A DNA stretch of 7,603 nucleotides from an uncultured Clostridium sp. (GCA_900555835.1 USMK01000040.1:1-7603), one strand, 5' to 3'. Shown: positions 1-6,907, numbered from the stretch's first letter. Program-made: numbers and translations. Notes: generated from the letters alone by a model not told the origin.

Positions 1-46
1 AGATGTGTCCCCAATGAGTCATTTTGACTCAAAAGGAAACGTCCCC
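1..46. repeat. Palindromic GGGGAC-flanked short repeat, possibly partial
   Basis: A perfect 7-bp inverted repeat TGAGTCA/TGACTCA (15-21 and 25-31, 3-nt spacer) lies between two same-direction copies of GTCCCC (7-12 and 41-46). It is more GC-rich at its ends than its surroundings and is out of character with the hydrogenase coding sequence it overlaps. From memory, similar elements with GGGGAC ends around a TGAGTCA-like palindrome are dispersed in clostridial genomes. That family assignment is recollection, not a search. The element may extend beyond base 1. Confidence 0.6.
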
Positions 47-1454
47 TATGAAGCAATTCCTTCGCTTTGCCACTTAGTGGATGCCCTAGGTAGTCTTGGT
101 ATAGGGCTGTTATTTCTGGGTTCTGGTAACTGCAACGGATTTGGTCTTGTTTATCTTTTTGGTATAGTGCTTGCATTCTTTTTTGTTTTAGTTCTTGTGC
201 TTTGGTTTCGTCTAGTTTTGGCTGTCCACCTCCGCCTATACAGCCTCCTTCGCAGTTCATTACTTCTATGAAATGATATTTTGATGTTCCGTTTTTTACT
301 TCTTCTAGGATTTTTTTTGCATCTGCCATTTTGTGTATTATGGCTACTTTTAGGGTTGTGTCTTTTATTTTTATTTCTGCTTCTCTTACATTTTTCGTTC
401 CACGAACTGCTTTAAATTCTATTTTATCTTTTTCTAGGTCCGTATTTGTTAGCAAATAGTATGCAGTTCGTAGTGTTGCTTCCATTACCCCTCCGGTACT
501 TCCAAAAATCATACCTGCTCCGCTTCCTTCTCCTAAGATTTTATCAAATTCGCTATCTGGAAGATTTTTAAAATCAATTTTTCTGTTTTTTATAATTTCT
601 ATAATTTCTGTAACTGTAAGCACTAAATCTGTTCCATCATCTTTTTGTATTTCGTATTTCTTGGCTGTACAAGGTGTTATAGCAACTGTGTATACATTAT
701 TTTTTTCTAAATTATTCTTCTCACAAAAATAATTCTTTACCATTTGTCCTTGCATTCCAATAGGACTTTTGCAAGTTGATAAATGATTCATAATTTCTGG
801 ATAGAATATTTCTGCATATTTTACCCAAGATGGGCAACAGCTTGTAAACATAGGTAGATTTTGATTTTGATCTAGTCTTTTTATTAGTTCACTAGCTTCT
901 TCCATTACGGTTAAATCTGCTCCAAATGTTACATCAAAAACATATTCAAATCCAATTTGTTTTAATGCAGAAACTAGTTTTCCTTGGGCAAATGTTCCAT
1001 ATTCCATTCCAAATGCTTCACCTATTGCTACTCTAACTGCGGGTGCCATATATGCTATACAAACTTTTCCTTCTTTTTTTGCTTTTTCTAGCTTTTCGGC
1101 TTCTCTTTTAGGAATTAAAGCATCCATTTTACAAGCTTGTACACATTGTCCGCAATATACGCAAATTATTTGTTTTTCTTCTTTTTTATGTATTCCTTCT
1201 AGTTTCTCGCAAGCCTCTACGCAAGCTCCACAATTATTGCATTTGTTTTCTATTTTTTCTATTGCAGGATTATTTTTGTCCACTAATATTGACGTATTGG
1301 TCTTTTTTATTTTTTCTACAACTAACTCATCAAACAAGCTCTTTTGCACTCCACACATTGGGCAACTCCAAGAATCTCCTAGTTCTCCCATTTTTCTATT
1401 TTCTTTTTCTTCATCATATATATATCCACATATACTACAAACGTATTTTGACAT
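1..1454 (-). CDS. hydA: Rubredoxin-fused [FeFe] hydrogenase, 3' end cut by window edge
   Basis: Reversible H2 production or oxidation, probably cytoplasmic and linked to ferredoxin or another low-potential carrier. The ATG at 1454 follows an AAGGGA-type ribosome site, and 484 codons are open to the edge. Domains in order: N-terminal rubredoxin (C6, C9, C31, C34; CxxCGY and CPxCG), two [4Fe-4S] ferredoxin motifs (C72/75/78/82 and C98/101/104/108), then the H-cluster domain. That domain has TSCCPSW at 204-210 (second Cys proposed as a cluster ligand, first as the proton-relay Cys), TPCTAKK at 260-266, and MNCEGGCIGGGGQP at 399-412. A small-subunit-type tail covers about 418-470. Known enzymes usually have MPC at the second motif; here it is TPC. 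After ELLH (466-469), where family members normally end within a few residues, the frame runs into a palindromic repeat and stays open to base 1. The gene has its own promoter and lies downstream of a two-component system. Hydrogenase identity is very secure; the physiological direction is not known. Confidence 0.95.
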   Translation of the reverse strand, partial: MSKYVCSICGYIYDEEKENRKMGELGDSWSCPMCGVQKSLFDELVVEKIKKTNTSILVDKNNPAIEKIENKCNNCGACVEACEKLEGIHKKEEKQIICVYCGQCVQACKMDALIPKREAEKLEKAKKEGKVCIAYMAPAVRVAIGEAFGMEYGTFAQGKLVSALKQIGFEYVFDVTFGADLTVMEEASELIKRLDQNQNLPMFTSCCPSWVKYAEIFYPEIMNHLSTCKSPIGMQGQMVKNYFCEKNNLEKNNVYTVAITPCTAKKYEIQKDDGTDLVLTVTEIIEIIKNRKIDFKNLPDSEFDKILGEGSGAGMIFGSTGGVMEATLRTAYYLLTNTDLEKDKIEFKAVRGTKNVREAEIKIKDTTLKVAIIHKMADAKKILEEVKNGTSKYHFIEVMNCEGGCIGGGGQPKLDETKAQELKQKRMQALYQKDKQDQIRCSYQNPEITALYQDYLGHPLSGKAKELLHRGRFLLSQNDSLGTH

Positions 1455-1491
1455 AATTATTCCCTTTCTTTTGTGCTTTATTCTTTTCCAC

Positions 1492-1520
1492 ATTATATCA
1501 AATCAAAATAATAAAAACAA
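1492..1520 (-). promoter_or_regulatory. Putative promoter of the hydrogenase gene
   Basis: On the minus strand an extended -10, TGATATAAT, lies at 1500-1492. Seventeen bases upstream is a weak -35, TTGTTT (1520-1515). The start codon follows about 38 bases after the -10, preceded by AAGGGA. The -35 falls inside the left arm of the terminator hairpin of the upstream kinase gene, so terminator and promoter share bases. The -10 is convincing and the -35 is poor. Confidence 0.6.
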
Positions 1521-1551
1521 CACTATAATTTTCCATATAGTGTTGTTTTTT
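1513..1551 (-). terminator. Rho-independent terminator of the two-component operon
   Basis: A perfect 15-bp inverted repeat (1513-1527 with 1536-1550) has an 8-nt loop. Read on the minus strand, the stem ends in a run of U. It begins about 14 bases past the kinase stop codon. The AT-rich outer part of the stem also ends in T on the plus strand, so it could work both ways, but no plus-strand gene ends here. Confidence 0.85.
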
Positions 1552-1564
1552 ACTATAAACTCTG

Positions 1565-3058
1565 CTATTCTTCATCTTCTGGATAAGTATCAAGTTCGAA
1601 AAAGAATTCTACTCCATCGTCTTTGTTGTAGGCACCAAAGCCGTTGTTGTAGTTGTTCATTATTGCTTTTACAAGTGAAAGTCCTATTCCAGAACCACCT
1701 TTTTCTCTATTTCTTGATGAGTCTATTTTATAAAATCTTTTCCAAATTCTATTTAAATCTTCTTCTGATATTTTTTCTCCTGTGTTATATACATTTATTC
1801 TTACTTTTTTATCTTGTTTTTCAACTCTTACTTCTATATATTTGTTTCCATTTACCTCGTCTACATGTTTAATTGCATTTGTAATATAGTTTGTTACAAC
1901 CTGCTCTATAAAAAAGTCATCTGCATATACATATATTGGCTCAGTAGGTTTGTATTTCACTTCTATGTTTTGATTTTCGCGCATTACAGTTGTTTTTCTT
2001 AGCACTTCTCCAATTAGTTCGGTTATATCGAATTTCGTATTGTTAAACTCTCTTTTTCCATACTCTAATTTCATAAGTTCTAACAACTGTTTTACCAATT
2101 TGTCCATTTTGTTTGCTTCGTCTTGAATTACCTCTACATAGAATTTCCTGCTTTCCTCGTCTGTTGTAACATTTTCAGCCAAGCCTTCTGCATATCCTTG
2201 AATTAGGGCAATTGGTGTTTTTAGTTCGTGAGATACATCTGATATAAATTGTTTTCTCATTTCATCTATTTTTGATTTTTGCTCTATATCTCTTTCTAGT
2301 TCTATGTTTGTTTTTCTTAGTTCTTTTATTGTTCGTTCTAGCTTTTCAGACACTATGTTTATGCTTTTTCCCAAATTATTTATTTCGTCGTCTGAACCAG
2401 ATTCTTGATATTTTTTGCTAAAATCTAGGTTTGCCATTCTTCTTGCAATATTGTTTAATTCCAGAATTGGTTTTGTATATTTATTAGATACAATTAGAAC
2501 AACAATTCCTCCAATAATTACAGTCACAGTTCCTATTAAAAATAGCAAATTATTTGAAATTTTTACACTATCTTGAATTGAAGCCACAGACATTCTTATA
2601 TATAATTTATAGTCATTATCTAATTGAGCAGTTAATAGTATTATTTTTATAGAGGTTCTTGTATCTTGAACAGTTCTTATTTGAGCCTTTCCTTTTGAAT
2701 AGATTATATTACTATTATCTTTTTCCAATGAGTTAATTTGTCCCAATGTTTCAAGGAAATTCTTATTTGAAGAATATATACTAATATCTTCGTTGGTTTT
2801 TATTACTATATCAAAATTATTATTTATAGCAATTTTCTCCAAATCAGCCTCAATGCTTGATGTATCAGACTGATAAACATAATAATTATTTACATTTGAA
2901 TAAACACTTAGCAATGTGTTTATTTTTGAATATAAATAATATGATTCTAATACTATGCTATTTATAAAAATTAAGAAGAAAACTATTATTATTACAACAA
3001 CAGTTAATGTTACAAACAGCTTCATTCGTATAGATTTTAGTGCTTTTGGTAATTTCAT
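1565..3058 (-). CDS. Membrane sensor histidine kinase
   Basis: Sensor kinase that autophosphorylates on His and passes phosphate to the response regulator encoded just upstream. Numbered from the ATG at 3058 (497 residues): membrane segment about 13-36, extracytoplasmic sensor region about 37-170, second membrane segment about 171-191, HAMP linker about 192-245, coiled helix, and a dimerisation domain with the H-box SHELKTP (His277). The ATPase domain has an N-box (NYITNAIKH, about 390-398), G1 (NTGE, about 425-428), an F-box (RFYKID) and G2 (GGSGIGL, 454-460). All catalytic elements are intact. The longest frame starts at a TTG at 3088, inside the regulator gene. I prefer the ATG at 3058 because AAAGGGG sits about 10 bases before it, which leaves a 16-base gap after the regulator stop. 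The sensor domain has no motif I recognise, so the signal is unknown. A strong terminator follows. Confidence 0.95.
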   Translation of the reverse strand: MKLPKALKSIRMKLFVTLTVVVIIIVFFLIFINSIVLESYYLYSKINTLLSVYSNVNNYYVYQSDTSSIEADLEKIAINNNFDIVIKTNEDISIYSSNKNFLETLGQINSLEKDNSNIIYSKGKAQIRTVQDTRTSIKIILLTAQLDNDYKLYIRMSVASIQDSVKISNNLLFLIGTVTVIIGGIVVLIVSNKYTKPILELNNIARRMANLDFSKKYQESGSDDEINNLGKSINIVSEKLERTIKELRKTNIELERDIEQKSKIDEMRKQFISDVSHELKTPIALIQGYAEGLAENVTTDEESRKFYVEVIQDEANKMDKLVKQLLELMKLEYGKREFNNTKFDITELIGEVLRKTTVMRENQNIEVKYKPTEPIYVYADDFFIEQVVTNYITNAIKHVDEVNGNKYIEVRVEKQDKKVRINVYNTGEKISEEDLNRIWKRFYKIDSSRNREKGGSGIGLSLVKAIMNNYNNGFGAYNKDDGVEFFFELDTYPEDEE

Positions 3059-3074
3059 TTTATAGTTTCCCCTT

Positions 3075-3755
3075 TTATTTAATTTCAAACTTATAGCCTA
3101 TTCCTCTTATTGTTTTTATATATTTTCCCTTTTTGCCTAATTTATGTCTGATTTTCTTAATATGACTATCTATTGTACGAGAATCTCCATAATAGTCATA
3201 ATTCCATACATTATTTAGTATTTTATCTCTTGATAATGCAATATTTTCGTTATCCATTAAATATTTTAGAAGTTCATATTCTCTAAGACTTAACTCTACC
3301 TCTTTACCATCTACACTTACTGTTCTTCCCTCTGTATCTATTGAAATTCCGCCTATTTCCTTTTTCTCATTTTCTTCTTGTCCATATACTCTTTTTATTA
3401 TAGCCTCAACTCTTGCAACCAATATTTTAGGACTGAATGGTTTAGCAATATATTCGTCAACACCAAGTTCAAATCCAAACAATTCGTCTTGTTCCTCTCC
3501 TCTTGCTGTTAGCATTATTATCGGAACTTTTGAAGTTTGGCGAATTTGTCTTAATACAGACCAGCCATCTAATTTAGGCATCATTACATCTAATAAAATT
3601 AGCTTTATTTTTTCTTTTTCTTGTTCAAAAACTTTAATTGCCTTTTCTCCATCTTCGGCTTCCAAAATATTATAATTCTTTTGTTGCAAGAAGTCTTTAA
3701 TAAGTTTTCTCATTCTTGATTCATCATCTACAACAAGGACTGTTATATCATTCAT
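3075..3755 (-). CDS. OmpR/PhoB-family response regulator
   Basis: Transcription factor controlled by phosphorylation, partner of the kinase that follows 16 bases downstream. The receiver domain spans about 1-120, with acidic pocket D10/D11, phosphoacceptor D56, switch T83 and K105 (KPF). The C-terminal winged helix spans about 130-226, with ELSLREYELLKYL, RTIDSHIKKIRHKLG and the terminal RGIGYKFE wing typical of OmpR/PhoB proteins. The length of 226 residues is normal. The ATG at 3755 follows an AAGGAGAGG ribosome site at 3761-3770. First gene of a two-gene operon, transcribed divergently from a small unknown gene. A shared promoter region makes autoregulation and control of that neighbour plausible, but this is inference. 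Target genes are not indicated. Confidence 0.95.
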   Translation of the reverse strand: MNDITVLVVDDESRMRKLIKDFLQQKNYNILEAEDGEKAIKVFEQEKEKIKLILLDVMMPKLDGWSVLRQIRQTSKVPIIMLTARGEEQDELFGFELGVDEYIAKPFSPKILVARVEAIIKRVYGQEENEKKEIGGISIDTEGRTVSVDGKEVELSLREYELLKYLMDNENIALSRDKILNNVWNYDYYGDSRTIDSHIKKIRHKLGKKGKYIKTIRGIGYKFEIK

Positions 3756-3825
3756 AATATTCCTCTCCTTTTCACTTTTAATATTATAATTCTCCTTTGT
3801 GTCTATATTGTGAATATTTCTTGTA

Positions 3826-3854
3826 ATTATATCACATATTTATAAATTTGACGA
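3826..3854 (-). promoter_or_regulatory. Putative promoter of the two-component operon
   Basis: Minus strand: extended -10 TGATATAAT (3834-3826), 17-bp spacing, -35 TCGTCA (3854-3849, 4 of 6 matches). This predicts a leader of about 60 bases before the regulator start. The -35 overlaps the -35 of the opposite promoter. Confidence 0.6.
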
Positions 3855-3876
3855 ATATAATATAATAGGGTATAAT
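3848..3876 (+). promoter_or_regulatory. Strong sigma-A-type promoter of the 74-residue gene
   Basis: TTGACG (3848-3853), exactly 17 bases, then TATAAT (3871-3876). The start codon follows at 3910 after AAAGGAG (3894-3900) with a 9-base spacer. Near-consensus elements predict good constitutive transcription. Confidence 0.8.
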
Positions 3877-3909
3877 TAAATTATCTTAATTACAAAGGAG
3901 TGAAAGTTT

Positions 3910-4134
3910 ATGGCAATTTTAAACTACAAGTTGAAAAAAATTTTATTCTTGTTACAGCAACTTACTCACTCAAACTCCATTGTTGGAGAAGAACTGTATT
4001 TAGAGTCAAAAGATTTACTATCTGAGTCTCTGGCTAATCGGATTTTCGAATTGACTTGCAATCCAGCACAATTTGAAGATGATGATGTATTCTTGGATGG
4101 AGTTATCCAAGATTTGAAAAACGAAATTTTCTAA
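3910..4134 (+). CDS. Small hypothetical protein, 74 residues
   Basis: The only plus-strand gene here. It is real by context: near-consensus promoter, AAAGGAG ribosome site, ATG start, and a strong terminator 10-50 bases after the stop. I do not recognise the family. The product has a basic, leucine-rich start (KLKKILFLLQQL, about 8-19) and an acidic C-terminal half with a run of acidic residues at about 56-59 (EDDD). There is no cysteine pair or signal peptide. The hydrophobic stretch is too short and interrupted for a clear membrane segment, and the whole is probably helical. It is divergent from a two-component operon and its -35 overlaps that operon's, so it could be a target or accessory of that system, but nothing in the protein proves this. 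Confidence 0.75.
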   Translation: MAILNYKLKKILFLLQQLTHSNSIVGEELYLESKDLLSESLANRIFELTCNPAQFEDDDVFLDGVIQDLKNEIF

Positions 4135-4142
4135 TTTCGTAC

Positions 4143-4186
4143 AAAAAAAGCTATGATTTAGTTTTAAACTAATCATAGCTTTTTTA
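4143..4186. terminator. Bidirectional terminator between converging genes
   Basis: Long stem: A6-GCTATGAT at the left pairs with ATCATAGC-T6 at the right, with one bulged T and an inner AGTTT/AAACT stem. A-runs on the left and T-runs on the right give a U-tract in both directions. It ends the 74-residue gene on the plus strand and starts directly after the rpsR stop codon (4187-4189) on the minus strand. Confidence 0.9.
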
Positions 4187-4471
4187 TTAATTTTGGCTAA
4201 ATGGTAATACTGCAATATGTCTTGCTCTTTTTACTGCTAATGTTATTGTTCTTTGATGTTTTGCACAAGCACCTGTCGCTCTTCTTGGTAATATCTTACC
4301 TTTATCATTGATGTATTTTCTTAATTGGTCACCATTTTTGTAATCTAATACTAGATTTTTATCGCTACATAAAGGACATACCTTTTTTCTTACTTTTCTA
4401 AATCTAGGATTGAAATCTTCGTCACCATTGGCATTTCTGTTCTTTCTATTATTTGGTTTTCTATCTGCCAT
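4187..4471 (-). CDS. rpsR: Ribosomal protein bS18
   Basis: Small-subunit ribosomal protein that pairs with bS6 on the 16S rRNA platform. The 94-residue product has a basic, disordered N-terminus and the S18 core (YINDKGKILPRRATGACAKHQRTITLAVKRARHIAVLPF). It is the zinc-binding type: C32 and C35 (CPLC) with C69 and H72 as likely ligands. Last gene of rpsF-ssb-rpsR, 27 bases after ssb. A run of six G at 4480-4485 serves as the ribosome site ahead of the ATG. The terminator adjoins the stop codon. Confidence 0.98.
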   Translation of the reverse strand: MADRKPNNRKNRNANGDEDFNPRFRKVRKKVCPLCSDKNLVLDYKNGDQLRKYINDKGKILPRRATGACAKHQRTITLAVKRARHIAVLPFSQN

Positions 4472-4498
4472 TTTATTTTCCCCCCATTTCTTTAAAAA

Positions 4499-4924
4499 TT
4501 AGAATGGTAAATCATCATCAGAAGCTACTGTAAATTCTGGATTAGCAGAAGCTACACTTGTTCCAAAAGTATTTTCAAAACTACCTGCATCTCCTACTCC
4601 ATCTCTTTTACTATCAGCAAAATATGCTTCTTCTGCAACTACCTCTGTTACATAACGTTTAACATTATTTTCGTCTTCCCAAGTTCTTGTTTGGATTCTT
4701 CCAATAATTCCAACTTGTTGACCTTTTTTAAAGTATTTACTGCAAAATTCTCCTAATTTACTCCAAGCAACTATGTTTATAAAATCTGCTTGTCTTTCTT
4801 CTCCTGGTCTTACAAATCTTCTATTTACTGCTAGACTAAAAGAAGCAACTAAGGTATTATTAGTTTGTGTATACCTTACTTCTGGATCTCTTGTTAAACG
4901 TCCCATTAAAATTACTTTGTTCAT
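4499..4924 (-). CDS. ssb: Single-stranded DNA-binding protein
   Basis: Binds and protects single-stranded DNA in replication, repair and recombination, and recruits partner proteins through its tail. The 141-residue product has an OB fold at about 1-105, starting MNKVILMGRLTRDPEVRYT, with FINIVAWSKLGE (W54) and GRIQTRTWED. A short low-complexity linker follows, then the acidic tip DDDLPF, the usual partner-binding motif. Length is slightly short because the linker is brief. It lies between rpsF and rpsR, as is standard in Bacillota. The start at 4924 is supported by AGAAAGG upstream and the canonical N-terminus. Confidence 0.98.
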   Translation of the reverse strand: MNKVILMGRLTRDPEVRYTQTNNTLVASFSLAVNRRFVRPGEERQADFINIVAWSKLGEFCSKYFKKGQQVGIIGRIQTRTWEDENNVKRYVTEVVAEEAYFADSKRDGVGDAGSFENTFGTSVASANPEFTVASDDDLPF

Positions 4925-4964
4925 ATTATCGCGCCTTTCTTAGTATTTTTAAGATAACACAAAC

Positions 4965-5243
4965 CTAACTTCTTACAACTATGAATTTTATTACTTCATC
5001 AGTTATTCTGAAAACTCTTTCAAGTTCTACTATAAATTCTGGTTTAGCTTCAAAAGTTAGAACTACATAAATGCCTTCTGAATTTTTCTTAATTTCATAA
5101 GCTAATTTTTTCTTTCCTAGTTCTTCAACTGTTTCAAGCTTACCATTGGCATTAATCAAATCTGAAAATTTAGCAATAAGAGCTTTCATTCCTTGCTCAT
5201 CAACAGACGGATTAATAATAATAACACTTTCATAATTATTCAT
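4965..5243 (-). CDS. rpsF: Ribosomal protein bS6
   Basis: Small-subunit ribosomal protein, partner of bS18 in the 30S platform. The product is a single ferredoxin-like fold: MNNYESVIIINPSVDEQG, then ELGKKKLAYEIKKNSEGIYVVLTFEA and FRITDEVIKFIVVRS. The frame can be extended to a GTG at 5252, but that codon lies inside the ribosome site AAAGGGAGGTG (5250-5260). The ATG at 5243 has proper spacing and gives the usual N-terminus (92 residues). First gene of the operon, 40 bases before ssb, with its own promoter and a structured leader. In many bacteria the S6:S18 complex represses this operon through its leader; whether that holds here cannot be read directly. Confidence 0.97.
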   Translation of the reverse strand: MNNYESVIIINPSVDEQGMKALIAKFSDLINANGKLETVEELGKKKLAYEIKKNSEGIYVVLTFEAKPEFIVELERVFRITDEVIKFIVVRS

Positions 5244-5301
5244 TCCGTTCACCTCCCTTTTGGATTATAACCTATGTCCTTTGTAGCACATAAGTAAGAG
5301 A

Positions 5302-5324
5302 GTAAATAGCCGTTTGCTATCTAC
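5302..5324 (-). promoter_or_regulatory. Leader hairpin of the rpsF operon
   Basis: Within the predicted 5' leader, a 9-bp stem (5302-5310 with 5316-5324, one G-U pair) closes a 5-nt AAACG loop. A second, weaker 7-bp stem can form around 5274-5297. Position and operon suggest a candidate S6:S18 autoregulatory site, but I could not confirm the known motif's conserved bases, so the assignment is tentative. Confidence 0.4.
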
Positions 5325-5334
5325 ATACCCAATT

Positions 5335-5363
5335 ATTTTACCACACCTTTCCACCAAAATCAA
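5335..5363 (-). promoter_or_regulatory. Promoter of the rpsF-ssb-rpsR operon
   Basis: Minus strand: -35 TTGATT (5363-5358), 17 bases, -10 TAAAAT (5340-5335) preceded by TGG, giving an extended -10. The -35 overlaps the stop codon of the M50 protease gene (TGA, 5362-5360). The leader to the rpsF ATG is about 85 bases. Confidence 0.7.
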
Positions 5364-5992
5364 GCATTTTTAATGATTTTTTCTACTCTGGTTTTTAGGT
5401 TGTATTTTTTATTTTCTTTGATTATTATTGCCCAGAGATAAACTAACATTAAGAAAATGGCTATGTTTTTAAAATAATATATTGCTATGCTTCCAGCAAA
5501 TGTTAGCATTATTGCACCTATGTTGGCTATTTGATTTGTTATGTAATCTGAGAATATTGAGCCTTTGGCTATGTATAATATTCCTTTTACTATCCTTCCA
5601 CCATCTAGTGGATATATTGGAAGAATGTTGAATAGTATTATTAAAAGATTGGCATATATAATAATTTCGCGTGTTATTTGTGTAAATCCAAAATCGAAAA
5701 ACATTACAATTAGCATTATTACAAGGTTTGTAAGTGGTCCTGCTAATGCAATTAGAATTTTTTTCATTTCAAATTTATTATCTTTGCAACCAAATTCTTC
5801 AAAAATTATTGCAACTCCAAATGGATTTATTTCTAATTCCTTTGGTTTTAATTTTAACAATAAACCAGCTAGCAAATGTCCACATTCGTGCAAAAAGGCC
5901 AGTAGCATAAGTATTGCATACACTTCGATTTGCTTGGTTAGATAAAATATTATTATAAAAATAAATATTTGTAAACTTACTTTAATTTGCAT
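5360..5992 (-). CDS. spoIVFB: M50 intramembrane metalloprotease, SpoIVFB-like
   Basis: Site-2-protease family membrane enzyme. In spore formers SpoIVFB cuts pro-sigma-K in the mother cell. Visible: very hydrophobic N-terminus with membrane helices, zinc motif HECGH at 35-39, a conserved LAGPLTN segment at 83-89, and NILPIYPLDGGR at 122-133 with D130 as third zinc ligand. Two more hydrophobic segments lie at about 150-190. At 210 residues it ends soon after the membrane core, so the C-terminal CBS domain of Bacillus SpoIVFB is absent. The ATG at 5992 follows GAGGAG. It starts 14 bases after the restored stop of the M23 gene, suggesting coupled translation. The adjacent LytM partner supports the SpoIVFB assignment over a generic M50 protease. 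Sporulation itself is inferred. Confidence 0.85.
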   Translation of the reverse strand: MQIKVSLQIFIFIIIFYLTKQIEVYAILMLLAFLHECGHLLAGLLLKLKPKELEINPFGVAIIFEEFGCKDNKFEMKKILIALAGPLTNLVIMLIVMFFDFGFTQITREIIIYANLLIILFNILPIYPLDGGRIVKGILYIAKGSIFSDYITNQIANIGAIMLTFAGSIAIYYFKNIAIFLMLVYLWAIIIKENKKYNLKTRVEKIIKNA

Positions 5993-6006
5993 CCTTTACT
6001 CCTCTT

Positions 6007-6907
6007 CTAAAAATCTAATATATAATCTGGATCTACTAAATTGTTATTTCTCTTTATCTCAAAATGCAAATGCGGACCAGTTACATTTCCGAGTAGCACC
6101 AACCTCTGCAATTTCTTGCCCTTGGTTTATTTTGTCTCCTTCATTTACATATATTTTACTACAATGTGCGTACATTGTAGTAACCTCTCCATTTTGAATT
6201 TTAACATGATTTCCATAATCACCCTGACTAGAAACCTGAACAACCTTCCCCTCCATTGCAGCAATTATTTTCGTCCCCGTATTTGCAGCAATATCTATCC
6301 CAGTATGATATTTAGGGACAGTTGAAACAGTTGGATTTCTGCTCCCAAACCTTGAAGTTATTGTACCTGATAATGGCTTTATAATAGAAACATTTTCTTT
6401 TATATAATTTGCATCAATCTCCTCCTGGCTTATACTACTAGTCTCAACTGTATATTCCGGATTTTCCTCTGTTACGCCCAAAGTTTCTGTTTGTACACTC
6501 TCAGTCGAAACCCCTTCCGTAAGTCCCTCTTCCAATTTATTATCAGTATTATCAAGCTTATTCTCCTCTGGAATTTCCGCATTCGGATTTTGTATCTGAT
6601 TTATATAATTTATCACATTATTACTAAGATTTTGAAAACTAATATCATACTCCAAAACAGACTTTATTCTATTTATCAACTCACCAGAAAACATATAATT
6701 CTCGCTTTTAACCACATAAAACCCAGCATAAATAATTGCACAAACACAAATCTGAATTATCATTTTCCTAACAGGTGTTACCCTTCTCTTCTCTCCCACA
6801 TTAACCCTAGCATAAGCAGAACCTGTATCTTGGCTCAAATTTTTCCTCTTAGCATAAATTTCCTCCGCTCTTCTAATACGTTCCTCTGCGCTTATGGTTC
6901 TCTCCAT
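6007..6907 (-). CDS. spoIVFA: SpoIVFA-like M23/LytM membrane protein, frameshifted near its 3' end
   Basis: Membrane protein with an outside LytM domain. SpoIVFA holds SpoIVFB in an inhibited complex during sporulation. ATG at 6907 with AGGAGG 7 bases upstream. Charged cytoplasmic N-terminus, membrane segment at 49-66, an acidic Glu/Thr-rich linker, and an M23 domain from about 175 with H201xxxD205 (YHTGIDIA) and MYAH (H248). As sequenced, the frame ends at a TGA at 6059 after 282 residues in an unrelated tail. Dropping one base (the G at 6091, read as C in ACTCGG) restores GNVTGPHLHFEI and a natural C-terminus ending LDF at a TAG at 6007 (299 residues). The extra base therefore removes the HxH motif. 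It could be a sequencing error or a true mutation; the perfect downstream frame argues for an error or a very recent event. Confidence 0.85.

Noticed and set aside
5..271. Plus-strand frame over the repeat and the hydrogenase end
   Set aside because: Antisense to clear hydrogenase small-subunit-like sequence; no ribosome site.
1237..1872. Long plus-strand frame of 211 residues
   Set aside because: It lies opposite the hydrogenase and kinase genes, is rich in Phe/Leu/Ile as expected from AT-rich antisense, and crosses a terminator.
3059..3088. Kinase start at the TTG at 3088
   Set aside because: No ribosome site precedes it and it overlaps the regulator gene; the ATG at 3058 has AAAGGGG upstream.
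3753..3800. A 7-codon leader peptide before the response regulator (GTG start, TGA overlapping the regulator ATG)
   Set aside because: The nearest separate AAAGGAG lies 16 bases from the GTG, too far to be convincing.
4018..4215. Minus-strand 65-residue frame opposite the small plus-strand gene
   Set aside because: It runs through the terminator and overlaps the rpsR 3' end; no ribosome site.
5244..5252. rpsF start at the GTG at 5252
   Set aside because: The GTG is part of the ribosome binding site; the ATG at 5243 fits spacing and the family N-terminus.
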